The notes under the pieces: model-generated
What the model was told of the DNA's origin: nothing
The model's database searches: none
Seen by the model: only the letters and a program-made list of their open reading frames with translations
Position numbers and translations under genes: made by a program
Shown: in pieces, positions 56,456 to 64,000 of the stretch
How the letters are laid out: every line of letters starts with the position of its first letter
How positions within the stretch are numbered: position 1 is the first letter of the stretch
Source: Hyphomonas sp.
Lineage (GTDB): Bacteria > Pseudomonadota > Alphaproteobacteria > Caulobacterales > Hyphomonadaceae
Length of the DNA: 64,000 nucleotides
Assembly: GCF_013823385.1 (NCBI RefSeq)
Contig: NZ_PNMA01000017.1
Coordinates: forward strand, 20,810 to 84,809
Reading direction: 5' to 3'

Positions 56456-57870
56456 CAGCCTTCGACCGCGACTACCACATGAGCATCAACGGAAAGCTGG
56501 CCAGCTCGGCGACAGTGATCGACGTGATCAATCCCGCGACGGGGGAGGCCTTCGCCGCCGCACCGGACTGCAGCCGTGAGCAACTCGATGAAGCCGTCAA
56601 TGCCGCCCGCACGGCCTTCAGAAGCTGGAAGCGGGTTCCGATCGATGAGCGCGCGGCCCAGCTCGACAAGGCGGGCGATGTGATCCTTCAACACCTGGAA
56701 GAGCTCACCCGCCTCTTCACGCAGGAACAGGGCCGCCCCACCGAAGGCGCCCGCGGTGAGATCGCCCTTGCTGGCAACTGGCTGAAGACCCTCTCAAAGG
56801 TCCGCCCGCCGGTACACGTCTCTGAAGACAGCGATCAGCAGTTCATAGAGACGCGCTATGTGCCCCTCGGCGCCGTCTGCGCCATTGCGCCCTGGAACTT
56901 TCCGGTGAATCTCGCGATCTGGAAAATCGCGCCTGCCCTGCTGGCTGGCAACACGATGGTCCTGAAGCCCTCCCCGTTCACACCGCTCTGTATGCTGAAG
57001 ATCGGAGAACTGCTTCTGGACGTGTTCCCCCCGGGTGTCCTCAATATCATCTCCGGGGATGACAGTCTCGGCCCGCAAATGACCGCCCATCCGGGCTTCG
57101 CCAAGATCTCCTTCACTGGCTCTACCGCCACCGGCAAGAAAGTCATGGAGAGCGCCGCAAAGGATCTCAAACGCGTGACGCTGGAACTTGGCGGGAATGA
57201 CGCAGCGATCGTCCTGCCGGATGTCGACGTCGACGAGGTTGCCGAAAAGATCTTCTTCGGCGCCTTCTTCAACACCGCGCAGATCTGCGTCGCCACCAAA
57301 CGGCTCTATGTGCACGAGGACGTTTACGACAAGCTGCGTGACCGCCTCGCTGCCATCGCCAAAGCTGTCAAAGTCGGCGATGGCGCCGATCAGGGCACAG
57401 TGCTCGGCCCACTCCAGAACAAGCGTCAGTATACACGCGTCCTGGAGCTTCTCGAGGATGCCCGCCAGAACAACCTCACCCTGATTGAAGGAGCAGACGT
57501 CCCCGGCAATGGCGGCTACTTCATTCCCGTCACCCTTGTGGACAATCCCCCGGAATCGGCTCGCGTCGTGCAGGAAGAAGCCTTCGGGCCAATCCTCCCC
57601 CTGCTGAAGTTTTCAGACATTGACGATGTGATCGCCCGCGCCAATGACAGCGAGTATGGCCTCGCCGGCGCCATCTGGACCGGCGATCCGGAGCGCGGCC
57701 TCGAAATCGCCCGCCAGCTTGAAACGGGCACGGTCTGGATCAACCAGAACCTCAACCTGCGCCCTGATACGCCCTTCGCCGGGCACAAGCAGAGCGGGTT
57801 CGGCGTCGAGAACGGCATGGAAGGCCTGCTCGAATTCATGGTGCCGCAGGCTGTCTATCTCGCCCGCTGA
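56452..57870 (+). CDS. Aldehyde dehydrogenase, NAD(P)-dependent
   Basis: 472 residues, complete ALDH. PWNF at 147-150 holds the oxyanion Asn; K172 and the GSTATGK loop (223-229) bind the cofactor; E245 is the general base in LELGGND; C279 is the nucleophile in TAQICVATK. It oxidises an aldehyde to the acid that the coupled CoA transferase could then use. An in-frame start 114 bases upstream lies inside the CoA transferase gene and is rejected. Confidence 0.95.
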   Translation: MTAFDRDYHMSINGKLASSATVIDVINPATGEAFAAAPDCSREQLDEAVNAARTAFRSWKRVPIDERAAQLDKAGDVILQHLEELTRLFTQEQGRPTEGARGEIALAGNWLKTLSKVRPPVHVSEDSDQQFIETRYVPLGAVCAIAPWNFPVNLAIWKIAPALLAGNTMVLKPSPFTPLCMLKIGELLLDVFPPGVLNIISGDDSLGPQMTAHPGFAKISFTGSTATGKKVMESAAKDLKRVTLELGGNDAAIVLPDVDVDEVAEKIFFGAFFNTAQICVATKRLYVHEDVYDKLRDRLAAIAKAVKVGDGADQGTVLGPLQNKRQYTRVLELLEDARQNNLTLIEGADVPGNGGYFIPVTLVDNPPESARVVQEEAFGPILPLLKFSDIDDVIARANDSEYGLAGAIWTGDPERGLEIARQLETGTVWINQNLNLRPDTPFAGHKQSGFGVENGMEGLLEFMVPQAVYLAR

Positions 57871-57917
57871 CCCACAATCGACCCGCTTGCGTCAATCATA
57901 AGTAAAGGAACATCGCG

Positions 57918-58697
57918 ATGACGCCTGCCTCGCCGCTCCGCCCTGCCCTCACTGCGGATCTCTCCGGAAAGACCATACTCGTCACCGGCGCCTCGCGGGG
58001 CTTCGGGCGGGCCTTTGTCCGGCTGCTCGCTTCAATGGGGGCGGAGGTCATCGCCGCTGCCCGTAGCGCGGACGCCCTGGATGGCCTTGTGACTGAAATC
58101 GCCCGGGAAGGCGGCAGGGCGCACGCCCTGTCCATGGACGTCAGCAATTCTGGCAGCATCGAAGCCGCGTTCGCGCATATTCCGAAAGTGGACGTCCTTG
58201 TGAACAATGCCGGCATCGGCGGGACGGCGCGGGCGTTGAAGACCAGCCCCGATCAATGGCGTGAGGTCTACGCCACCAATGTGGACGGCGCATTTGCGGT
58301 CGCCTGCGCGGCGGCCAACCGGATGATAGAGACCGGCACCGGCGGCTCCATCATCAATATCGCCTCCATCACCGGCATAAGGCCCGGGGTGGCTGTTCCA
58401 GCCTATTCGTCCTCGAAATCTGCCGTGATCGGAATGACCCGCGCCCTTGCGGGGGAATGGGCTCGCTATGGTATCCGCGTCAATGCCATCGCGCCGGGCT
58501 ATTTCGCGACGGACCTGTCGGGCGAGTTTCTTGAGAGCGACTATGGCAAAGCGATGCAGGGGCGCATTCCCATGCGCCGGTTTGGTGAACTGCATGAACT
58601 TGCCGGTCCGCTGCTTCTGCTGGCGTCGGATGCCTCCTCCTTCATGTCAGGCGCGGTGATCGAAGTCGATGGCGGTCATCTCTGCGCGCCCCTCTGA
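57918..58697 (+). CDS. Short-chain dehydrogenase/reductase
   Basis: 259 residues, classical SDR. Cofactor loop TGASRGFG (23-30), DVLVNNAGIGG (92-102), catalytic S150, and YSSSK (163-167) with the Tyr and Lys. No Asp/Arg signature decides NAD against NADP with certainty; AAARS after strand 2 favours NADP. AAAGGAACA gives a ribosome site. Probably oxidises a P450-made alcohol or a beta-hydroxy intermediate. Confidence 0.93.
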   Translation: MTPASPLRPALTADLSGKTILVTGASRGFGRAFVRLLASMGAEVIAAARSADALDGLVTEIAREGGRAHALSMDVSNSGSIEAAFAHIPKVDVLVNNAGIGGTARALKTSPDQWREVYATNVDGAFAVACAAANRMIETGTGGSIINIASITGIRPGVAVPAYSSSKSAVIGMTRALAGEWARYGIRVNAIAPGYFATDLSGEFLESDYGKAMQGRIPMRRFGELHELAGPLLLLASDASSFMSGAVIEVDGGHLCAPL

Positions 58698-58781
58698 TCG
58701 CGCGCGCATATCAAGCCTTTGGACGGGTCATATTGTCTGCAATGACAAGGCTCAGGCCTCCCTCGTTCGGAATCCCGGAAC

Positions 58782-60632
58782 TCAGATCTGGTTCTTGAGA
58801 TCCCTGCTCCGTTCCCGCACAATTTCCATAACCTTTCGGGAACTCGAAGCAGCGTCGCTGCTGCGTGCTATCAGATCCGGCAATGCGATTGCTGAAACAG
58901 CATCGAGCAGATCGCAGGTCAGGCGCGTGAGGGACGCGCTGGCCATTTCCCGGGACAGGCCCATGACCCGCGCGAGCGTAAAGAAGTCGCTGGCGTGAAG
59001 ATTGTCATCCTTTCCGGAAAGTTTCAAAGCCATGCGATCTTCGGAAAAGCCCGGGAAGACCCGCGTGGTCAGCGCATCATAGAGTGGCGCCATCCGGACA
59101 CTGGCAAAGTCCCGGCGACCCGCGCCCTGCGCAATCTTCAGCACTGCAATGTTCTTGAGGTGCATGTCGCCGTCCGCAACGAGCCAGGCGAACACTGCCC
59201 TCTCGAACAGGATGAGGAGATCCTCGTCCGGGCTGGTGGACAAGGGCCTGAGGCTGCGCGCTGCCCGCTCAATCGTCCCCTTATACTTGTCTTCTGCAGG
59301 AAGCCCGAGAAGGGAGCAGAAATCTTCGAGCGCGAACCTCCTGCTGTCTTTTTCATCCTGCCGGATATCAAATCGCTCGACCAGGAGCGCTGGCGGCATG
59401 TCGTCGGGCATCGGGGCCAGGGCGAAGGCGGGCACGGTAAATCCGGCGGCCCTGCCGAGGGACAGGCACAGCCATTCCACAACCGGCATCCGTTCAAATC
59501 CTGACGTCCCCGCAGGTTTCAGAATATGGGTGAAGGGCTGGTCCGTGGCCGGAACAAGCGTGCCCTCGCGATCAAGGAACATCGGCGCCTTGATCTGCAC
59601 ACCGGAAAGACGCGGCGTGGCCTTGTCGGCGAAGAGGCGTGCGAGGTTGGTTTCAAATGTTTCATTCAGGTGGCCCCGGCCCGGCCCCCGGTATGTGCCG
59701 GAGAATACGCCCTCTTCGGTGAAGGCAGGCAGACGGCCTGCCAGTATGTCTGCAGGCAGAGCGGCAAGGGCGGCGGCCGATTCCGCGACCGTTATGTTCG
59801 ACAGGTACCGCCTCCCATGGCGCAGCGCGCTGCGCTGGTCCGCGTCATTCAGAACGGTTGCAAGCCACCCCTCCGGAAGCAGCGATTCAATGAAGGGCGG
59901 GAGTGTGCCGGGCACCGGGTCCCGCACGAGGACTGGCCCGTCGCTGTTGCCGGGCTGCCAGCGCCACTCATGGCCGTCATGATGCAGGTGGCCGATTATT
60001 TCTCCGTGCCAGGCGACCTCGAGGGTAAACGCGGCGAGGTTCCTGACGCCGGGCATCTCCGGACGGTGTCCCTTCAGATACCGCTCTGCACTCTCCCCTT
60101 CCCTGTACCACTGGTTTGCGCGCGCGAGGGTCCACAGCACGTCTGCAGCCTTATCGGCGGTGCCATGTCCTGCGATGAGGCGCTCGGCGATGGCGCGGCG
60201 CATCGGCTCGGTCAGGGCACTGGCCTGCTCACTGCGCAGCCGGAAGGCTTCCAGGAAACGCTGCTCCGGAGAAGACACCCGCATCGTGAATTCGCCCAGC
60301 CGGTCCCCGATCGTGGCGCGGTCAAGCGAAGGCGCCGGAGGGGCCTGGGTCTGAACAATCTCCAGAGTCCGCAGCCGCGTGCGCTGATTCCGGCGCCCGG
60401 AAAGGAACAGCCGGCCGTCTGCCGTAGGGGCGAGGTCAACAGCGCTGGCCGAACACAGGTACGCATGGGGGTAGAGATAGCTGGCGATGCGGACAGCAAA
60501 CTCCCGCAGGAGCTGGTCAGCATCTGAAGCAGCCTCAACGTATACCCCCCGGACGACCTGAACGAGCTCCCCCGCCTGGGCCTTGCGATGGGCCGTTGTC
60601 GCGTCAATGTTCTCGCCAACAAGGTAAAGCAT
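58782..60632 (-). CDS. AbiEi-like domain fused to HipA kinase
   Basis: 616 residues from ATG 60632 (GTGGAATAATTAC before it); starts at 60647 or 60686 are in frame. The N-terminal 150 residues read like the AbiEi-type winged helix/antitoxin module (HRKAQAGELVQVVRGVYV). The rest is a HipA-type Ser/Thr kinase: HILKP for the ATP Lys, LVERFD, AWLVADGDMHLKN for the catalytic loop and APLYDALTT for the metal Asp. Normal HipA toxins need a separate HipB repressor; none is present, so the fused N-terminus may do that task. Its start lies inside one arm of a long inverted repeat. Confidence 0.82.
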   Translation of the reverse strand: MLYLVGENIDATTAHRKAQAGELVQVVRGVYVEAASDADQLLREFAVRIASYLYPHAYLCSASAVDLAPTADGRLFLSGRRNQRTRLRTLEIVQTQAPPAPSLDRATIGDRLGEFTMRVSSPEQRFLEAFRLRSEQASALTEPMRRAIAERLIAGHGTADKAADVLWTLARANQWYREGESAERYLKGHRPEMPGVRNLAAFTLEVAWHGEIIGHLHHDGHEWRWQPGNSDGPVLVRDPVPGTLPPFIESLLPEGWLATVLNDADQRSALRHGRRYLSNITVAESAAALAALPADILAGRLPAFTEEGVFSGTYRGPGRGHLNETFETNLARLFADKATPRLSGVQIKAPMFLDREGTLVPATDQPFTHILKPAGTSGFERMPVVEWLCLSLGRAAGFTVPAFALAPMPDDMPPALLVERFDIRQDEKDSRRFALEDFCSLLGLPAEDKYKGTIERAARSLRPLSTSPDEDLLILFERAVFAWLVADGDMHLKNIAVLKIAQGAGRRDFASVRMAPLYDALTTRVFPGFSEDRMALKLSGKDDNLHASDFFTLARVMGLSREMASASLTRLTCDLLDAVSAIALPDLIARSSDAASSSRKVMEIVRERSRDLKNQI

Positions 60633-60732
60633 GTAATTATTCCACATTTCAGATGCGCAATAATTACAAATAGGCGCAATTGTCAATAATTTTCACGCAC
60701 CTGAAATGTGCAATAATTACGCGCGCAGGGGC
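60631..60732. promoter_or_regulatory. Inverted-repeat operator of the HipA-fusion gene
   Basis: Arm 1 (60631-60652, read on minus) and arm 3 (60711-60732, read on plus) share CTGAAATGTG-N-AATAATTAC with one differing base. A third partial copy, GCGCAATAATTAC, lies at 60655-60667. Arm 1 covers the start codon and ribosome site, so binding would block both transcription and the gene start. A likely autoregulatory site. Confidence 0.7.
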
Positions 60733-60807
60733 GCCGTTTCCCCTTTTACGACAGGGGCTTTGCATCATCCTCCAGGCAAGGGTCGAGTTCGCGAAGGTTT
60801 TCGCAGG

Positions 60808-61353
60808 CTATTTGCGCCGGCCTTCTGTGCGCGCCAGCCCTTCGGCGAGCTCGGCGACCGCGTCAGCGATGTCTATGATGACGGTCTGGCGGGTAACCGA
60901 CAATCTAGCCGCGATCTCGGTGTGGGTCAGTCCTTCGATCCGGTGCAGGCGCAGGGCCTCCCGCCGACGCGTCGGCATCGCTTCCATAATCGCCTCAACA
61001 AGCGCCAGACGCTCGGCATCAATCATCTGCTGCTCCGGACTGACCGTCTTCCGGCAGGCCACCTGATCTGCCACCTCCCCAATCTCGCGGGATGCCTGTT
61101 GCCGCCGGTGATCGCCTGACTTGAGAAAATTGAACATCCCGTTGCGCACCAGCGTGAACAGGAGCGGCCGGAGCTCGTCTATCCCCTTCTCCGGATAGGC
61201 CCGGCGGGCATTCAGGAACGCCGCCTGCACAATATCTTCGGCGTCGGCCTGGTTCCGAACCCGGATCCGGCAGAACCGGACCAGCTGCCGGTACTGGCTG
61301 CGGAAGAGCTGCGTGAGCGGCGGTGCTGGAAAGTCAGGCTGCGGATTACCCAT
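60808..61353 (-). CDS. ECF-type RNA polymerase sigma factor
   Basis: 181 residues. Region 2: LTQLFRSQYRQLVRFCRIR and ADAEDIVQAAFLNARRAYP. Region 4: EAIMEAMPTRRREALRLHRIEGLTHTEIAARLSVTRQTV. The start MGNPQPDF was chosen over a GTG 21 bases upstream. The FecI-like flavour would fit regulation of a TonB system, but no FecR-type anti-sigma factor or receptor is adjacent in this window. Confidence 0.9.
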   Translation of the reverse strand: MGNPQPDFPAPPLTQLFRSQYRQLVRFCRIRVRNQADAEDIVQAAFLNARRAYPEKGIDELRPLLFTLVRNGMFNFLKSGDHRRQQASREIGEVADQVACRKTVSPEQQMIDAERLALVEAIMEAMPTRRREALRLHRIEGLTHTEIAARLSVTRQTVIIDIADAVAELAEGLARTEGRRK

Positions 61354-62622
61354 TCCGCACCCGGATGGGTACACATTGATAAGTCGTCGGAGAAGAGGGT
61401 ATCACACCCCACGCATCTTTGATGCTGAAGGGAGTCTTATGCTCTGCAGCTCCGCCTTTTTGGGCTCACTGGTTTCGTGGACGTGAGGCCGCTTCGTCCA
61501 GGCAATTGCAGCTAAGCTGTTAAGCTCTCCGGTAACGGAGAATTGTCCCATGCGGTCCGTTTTGCCAGGACCGATCCTGTCATGTGGTTGCCGCCTTCAC
61601 CTCCCTGCCATGCGCGTGTATTGTTGCGCGAGACGCGCTTTTGTGAAGAAGTTCTGAGCATCCCCCCACGATGAATTCTGAGTGATTAGCCCAGTCATTT
61701 CTACCAACAATCGGCATGGGGCGACAGCGCTTCTGCAACCTAGAAAAGGGTCGTTCTTGCGGGATTGGAGGGATACTCCATCCCGAAAGTTGAGGCAGTT
61801 TTCCTGCGCCTGCTGCGTCCGTTTCCAATGGTTGAAACGTTATTCGGAACGGCCTGCGAATCCAGGCTCGCTCGCTTTTCCGGGCGCGCCCATGGATCTT
61901 CCGTGTGCGGCCCAGGTACATAGTAGGGCAAGGCGATGCAAGCGGATGCAAGGACCATGAAAGCGAACCCGGTAGGGCAAGTTAAAAGAGGTGGCGCCAC
62001 CCCTTGGGTAACGCCTTGCCTGCACAACGGTTTTTCGGCGCCTTCTGCACCGGGTCGAGACGCCGCCTTTTGCCAGATCCCCTGCACTGGCTGCAGGTTG
62101 GGCTGGCGCCAGGCCCAGGAGGCCGAAATTCAGGTTCCAGCGTGATTAGATCTGTGCACCCTGGAATTGTCATTGCGGAAATGAGGCCGGGCCCGGCCGC
62201 TTCCCCGCTGGGTTGGGGGCCACGGGGCGTGAAGCCAGAAAATCACTTTTCCAGAAGCGGCAAACCGGTTCTTCTGGTGGCTGCGTTACTCACCGCCCCA
62301 TCAGGCCACTCCGCGCGGCACGGTATTTGCGCTCTGCCAGCGGATCCATTTCGGGTCTGAAATCAGCCCATCCTTGAGTCTGTTGCGAACGGGTCAGTTC
62401 ATCCGTCAGCAGCAGCCCAAAGCGAGCCTATGGGAACGGCGACCAATGTGCGCTTCGAATGCTCCCGATGACGGGCGCGCGTTGCAGCGGCGACGTTGCA
62501 CCTGATCCCAAGTCATTGCACGCACAGGCCTTCGCTCCAACTAGGCATGCCCGTATACGATGACCAATATGGGGCCCTGTGCTGGCTGGATCATCAGCCT
62601 CACCAGGACAAGGACGAAGACC
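61354..62622. other. Long gene-poor region
   Basis: About 1.27 kb without a supported gene. Several short ORFs run in both directions, none with a domain, signal or ribosome site. Some stretches look like decayed coding sequence, but I could not name a source. It lies between an ECF sigma gene and an AlpA regulator, consistent with an old element edge. Confidence 0.55.
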
Positions 62623-62880
62623 ATGCCGAAGCACTCCCTGCCAACCCTTCGGGAAGCTCCGCCAATTGAAGAGAGGCCTGCACGGTTCCTGTGCCTTCAG
62701 GACGTCAAGGATCGGCTCTCCATCAGCCGGTCGCTCCTGTACGCCCTGATCAAGGACCCAGTTCATCCGTTCCCAGCACCTGTCCATATCGGTAGGCGGA
62801 GCGTCTGGATCGAGGCCGAAGTTGAAGCGTATATGCGACAAGTCATTGATCGGGAGCGGCGCAGGCCGCCAGTCAATTGA
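62623..62880 (+). CDS. AlpA-family transcriptional regulator/excisionase
   Basis: 85 residues with the MerR-like AlpA helix-turn-helix: FLCLQDVKDRLSISRSLLYALIKD, then FPAPVHIGRRSVWIEAEVEAYM. The start MPKHSLPT follows AGGACGAAGACC; an ORF extension 63 bases upstream is unlikely. AlpA proteins turn on integrase genes or help excise P4-type elements. The only integrase in the window is 21 kb away, so this may belong to another, partly lost, element. Confidence 0.9.
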   Translation: MPKHSLPTLREAPPIEERPARFLCLQDVKDRLSISRSLLYALIKDPVHPFPAPVHIGRRSVWIEAEVEAYMRQVIDRERRRPPVN

Positions 62881-63074
62881 CGGTGTCATCAAGCATTGTT
62901 CAGGAGCGGCTTGCCTGTGCACTGATGGTCGGTCTCAAACGCCGCAGGATACACCGAGGCAGCACCATGGGCTAAGCCTCACGCCAATACCCGCTGATCG
63001 ACACCCTTGGCCTCTTGTTTTTTAGGAGCAGGACTCCGGATTGTGGAGCCGGATGACCCGCGGTAAATAATGCC

Positions 63075-63902
63075 ATGATCATCTCCCTCCTTTGCGCCCT
63101 GGTCGCTGGGCCCGCCCCGGAGGCGCCACTTGTCGTCGCCTCCTACAGCTATCCGGCATTCGACCGCAGCGTCGCACTCACGCCGCTTGCTGGGCTTGTG
63201 GCAGAGGCCGCAGGCCGCCCGGCCCGTATCGTGCTCTTTGACACCCCGGACGCCCTGTCAGAAGCGGCCTGCGCCGGTCAGGTTGACGTGGCGATGACCA
63301 ACCTGGGCGCGTACGTGACGATGCGCGATTGCGCCGGGATTGACGCGGTCGCGGTCCTCGATACGCCGCCAGCCGTTCTGGACCGCTATCGCGGCGTACT
63401 CCTTGCGCGGGCCGATACAGGCGTAACGGCGCCTGCCGGCCTTCCCGCCCATATGGAGGCCCTGCGATACAGCGAAGTGCTGCCCGGCTCGACGTCGGGC
63501 GCTCTTGTCCAGGCCGCCCTCCTGCGCACGCTTGGCGTGACGCCGGATCACTTCGCGGCGCGGCTCCATGCCGGGACCCATGACCGCGCGCTTGAAGACC
63601 TGCTATCGGGCCGGGCCGACATCGCTGCCCTGGCTGAAAATCCCTGGCGCAAGCTCCAGGAAACTGAGCCCGCTCGCGCTGCCGCCTTGCGGCTCCTCTG
63701 GCGGTCCGAGCCCTTGCCCCCTGGACCGGTCATCTGCCGCCAAACGGACGGTGTCCCCTGCGCGGCAATCCGGGACGCGCTCCTGGCGCACAAGGCGTCT
63801 GGCGTCGCGCAGGCACTCGCAGAGGGATGGACCGAGACAGAAGGGGCCGAACGCTTCCGGGCCTATGAGGAGGCCGTCTATGAGCCATTCAGGGCGCCAT
63901 GA
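63075..63902 (+). CDS. PhnD-like periplasmic binding protein
   Basis: 275 residues. A short N-terminal hydrophobic segment (MIISLLCALVAGPAPEA) may be a signal sequence. The fold is that of phosphate/phosphonate-type binding proteins: VVASYSYPAF, LTPLAGLVAEAAG, CAGQVDVAMTNLGAYV, RYRGVLLARADTGV, SEVLPGSTSGALVQAALL and LLSGRADIAALAENPW. No ABC transporter genes are in view; the stop overlaps the next start (ATGA), so ligand sensing coupled to a regulator is possible. Confidence 0.8.
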   Translation: MIISLLCALVAGPAPEAPLVVASYSYPAFDRSVALTPLAGLVAEAAGRPARIVLFDTPDALSEAACAGQVDVAMTNLGAYVTMRDCAGIDAVAVLDTPPAVLDRYRGVLLARADTGVTAPAGLPAHMEALRYSEVLPGSTSGALVQAALLRTLGVTPDHFAARLHAGTHDRALEDLLSGRADIAALAENPWRKLQETEPARAAALRLLWRSEPLPPGPVICRQTDGVPCAAIRDALLAHKASGVAQALAEGWTETEGAERFRAYEEAVYEPFRAP

Positions 63903-64000
63903 AACAGGCATCCCTGCCCCGCCCCTTCCGGGGGCTTAATGGGGAGCCTCACCGGATCCTGTGCCGGCTGAGCTTGCAGCAATGTCTTTCATTGGGAGGG
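63899..64000 (+). CDS. Start of an unidentified gene, cut by the window end
   Basis: At least 34 codons from ATG 63899, which overlaps the stop of the PhnD-like gene (ATGA). Open to the last base. The residues end in ILCRLSLQQCLSLGG, a style seen at the N-terminus of membrane sensor kinases, and PhnD-like binding proteins are sometimes paired with such kinases. That identity is a guess; too little is visible to name it. Confidence 0.5.
   Translation, partial: MKQASLPRPFRGLNGEPHRILCRLSLQQCLSLGG

Noticed and set aside
61580..62360. Several ORFs of 90-125 codons
   Set aside because: No domain, no ribosome site, overlapping on both strands.

Overview
The window looks like a GC-rich alphaproteobacterial chromosome segment. 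A Hyphomonadaceae or Caulobacterales-type organism is my best guess, from gene content and order rather than from any search. Supporting signs are the iscU-like/yidD/thrS block, a divergent polysaccharide deacetylase next to rppH and a ctpA/envC-like pair, DUF2853, and a Bax-inhibitor-1 gene with a hairpin leader. No rRNA, tRNA, CRISPR array or intact insertion sequence was seen.

Region 1 (1-24.5 kb) is ordinary core chromosome. It holds an MsbA-type ABC exporter (cut by the window edge), rpmE, creD, and an operon-like run of thrS, an O-antigen-ligase-like gene and a GT2 glycosyltransferase. Then come an iscU-like scaffold and yidD, exoD, a lipoprotein histidine phosphatase, cysS, folE, an alpha/beta hydrolase, rppH, a deacetylase-like gene, the CtpA protease, an EnvC-like degenerate LytM protein, mdh, a Bax-inhibitor-1 protein, thpR and an acyl-CoA dehydrogenase. 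Several good intrinsic terminators separate the units.

Region 2 (about 24.8-41.5 kb) is an accessory, mobile-element-like island. A minus-strand defence block runs NA37-like protein, three-TM membrane protein, hsdM, hsdS, small HEPN protein, DUF262/HNH protein, hsdR. On the other strand follow the antirestriction protein ArdA, DUF736, a nucleotidyltransferase-HEPN fusion, a PIN-domain remnant and a P4-type tyrosine integrase preceded by a large nested palindrome. No relaxase or conjugation genes are visible, so this is either an integrative element that moves with outside help or a degraded one. The NA37-like/membrane pair, and the HEPN and DUF262 genes translationally woven into a type I restriction operon, are the best candidates for something undescribed.

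Region 3 (41.6-58.7 kb) reads as a catabolic island for a hydrophobic or otherwise unusual carbon source. It holds a TonB receptor, an amidohydrolase, a cytochrome P450, two aminoglycoside-phosphotransferase-like kinases, a tyrosine-phosphatase-like protein, two diverged DUF7064/AttH-like proteins, a CaiB-type CoA transferase, an aldehyde dehydrogenase, an SDR oxidoreductase, two tandem Lrp/AsnC regulators and a second, divergent GTP cyclohydrolase I. A shared TTYGCATTAT word precedes three of its divergent promoters. Substrate and pathway are unknown.

Region 4 (58.8-64 kb) holds an AbiEi-like/HipA fusion with an inverted-repeat operator over its start, an ECF sigma factor, a long gene-poor stretch, an AlpA-type excision regulator and a PhnD-like periplasmic binding protein whose stop overlaps the start of a gene cut off by the window end.
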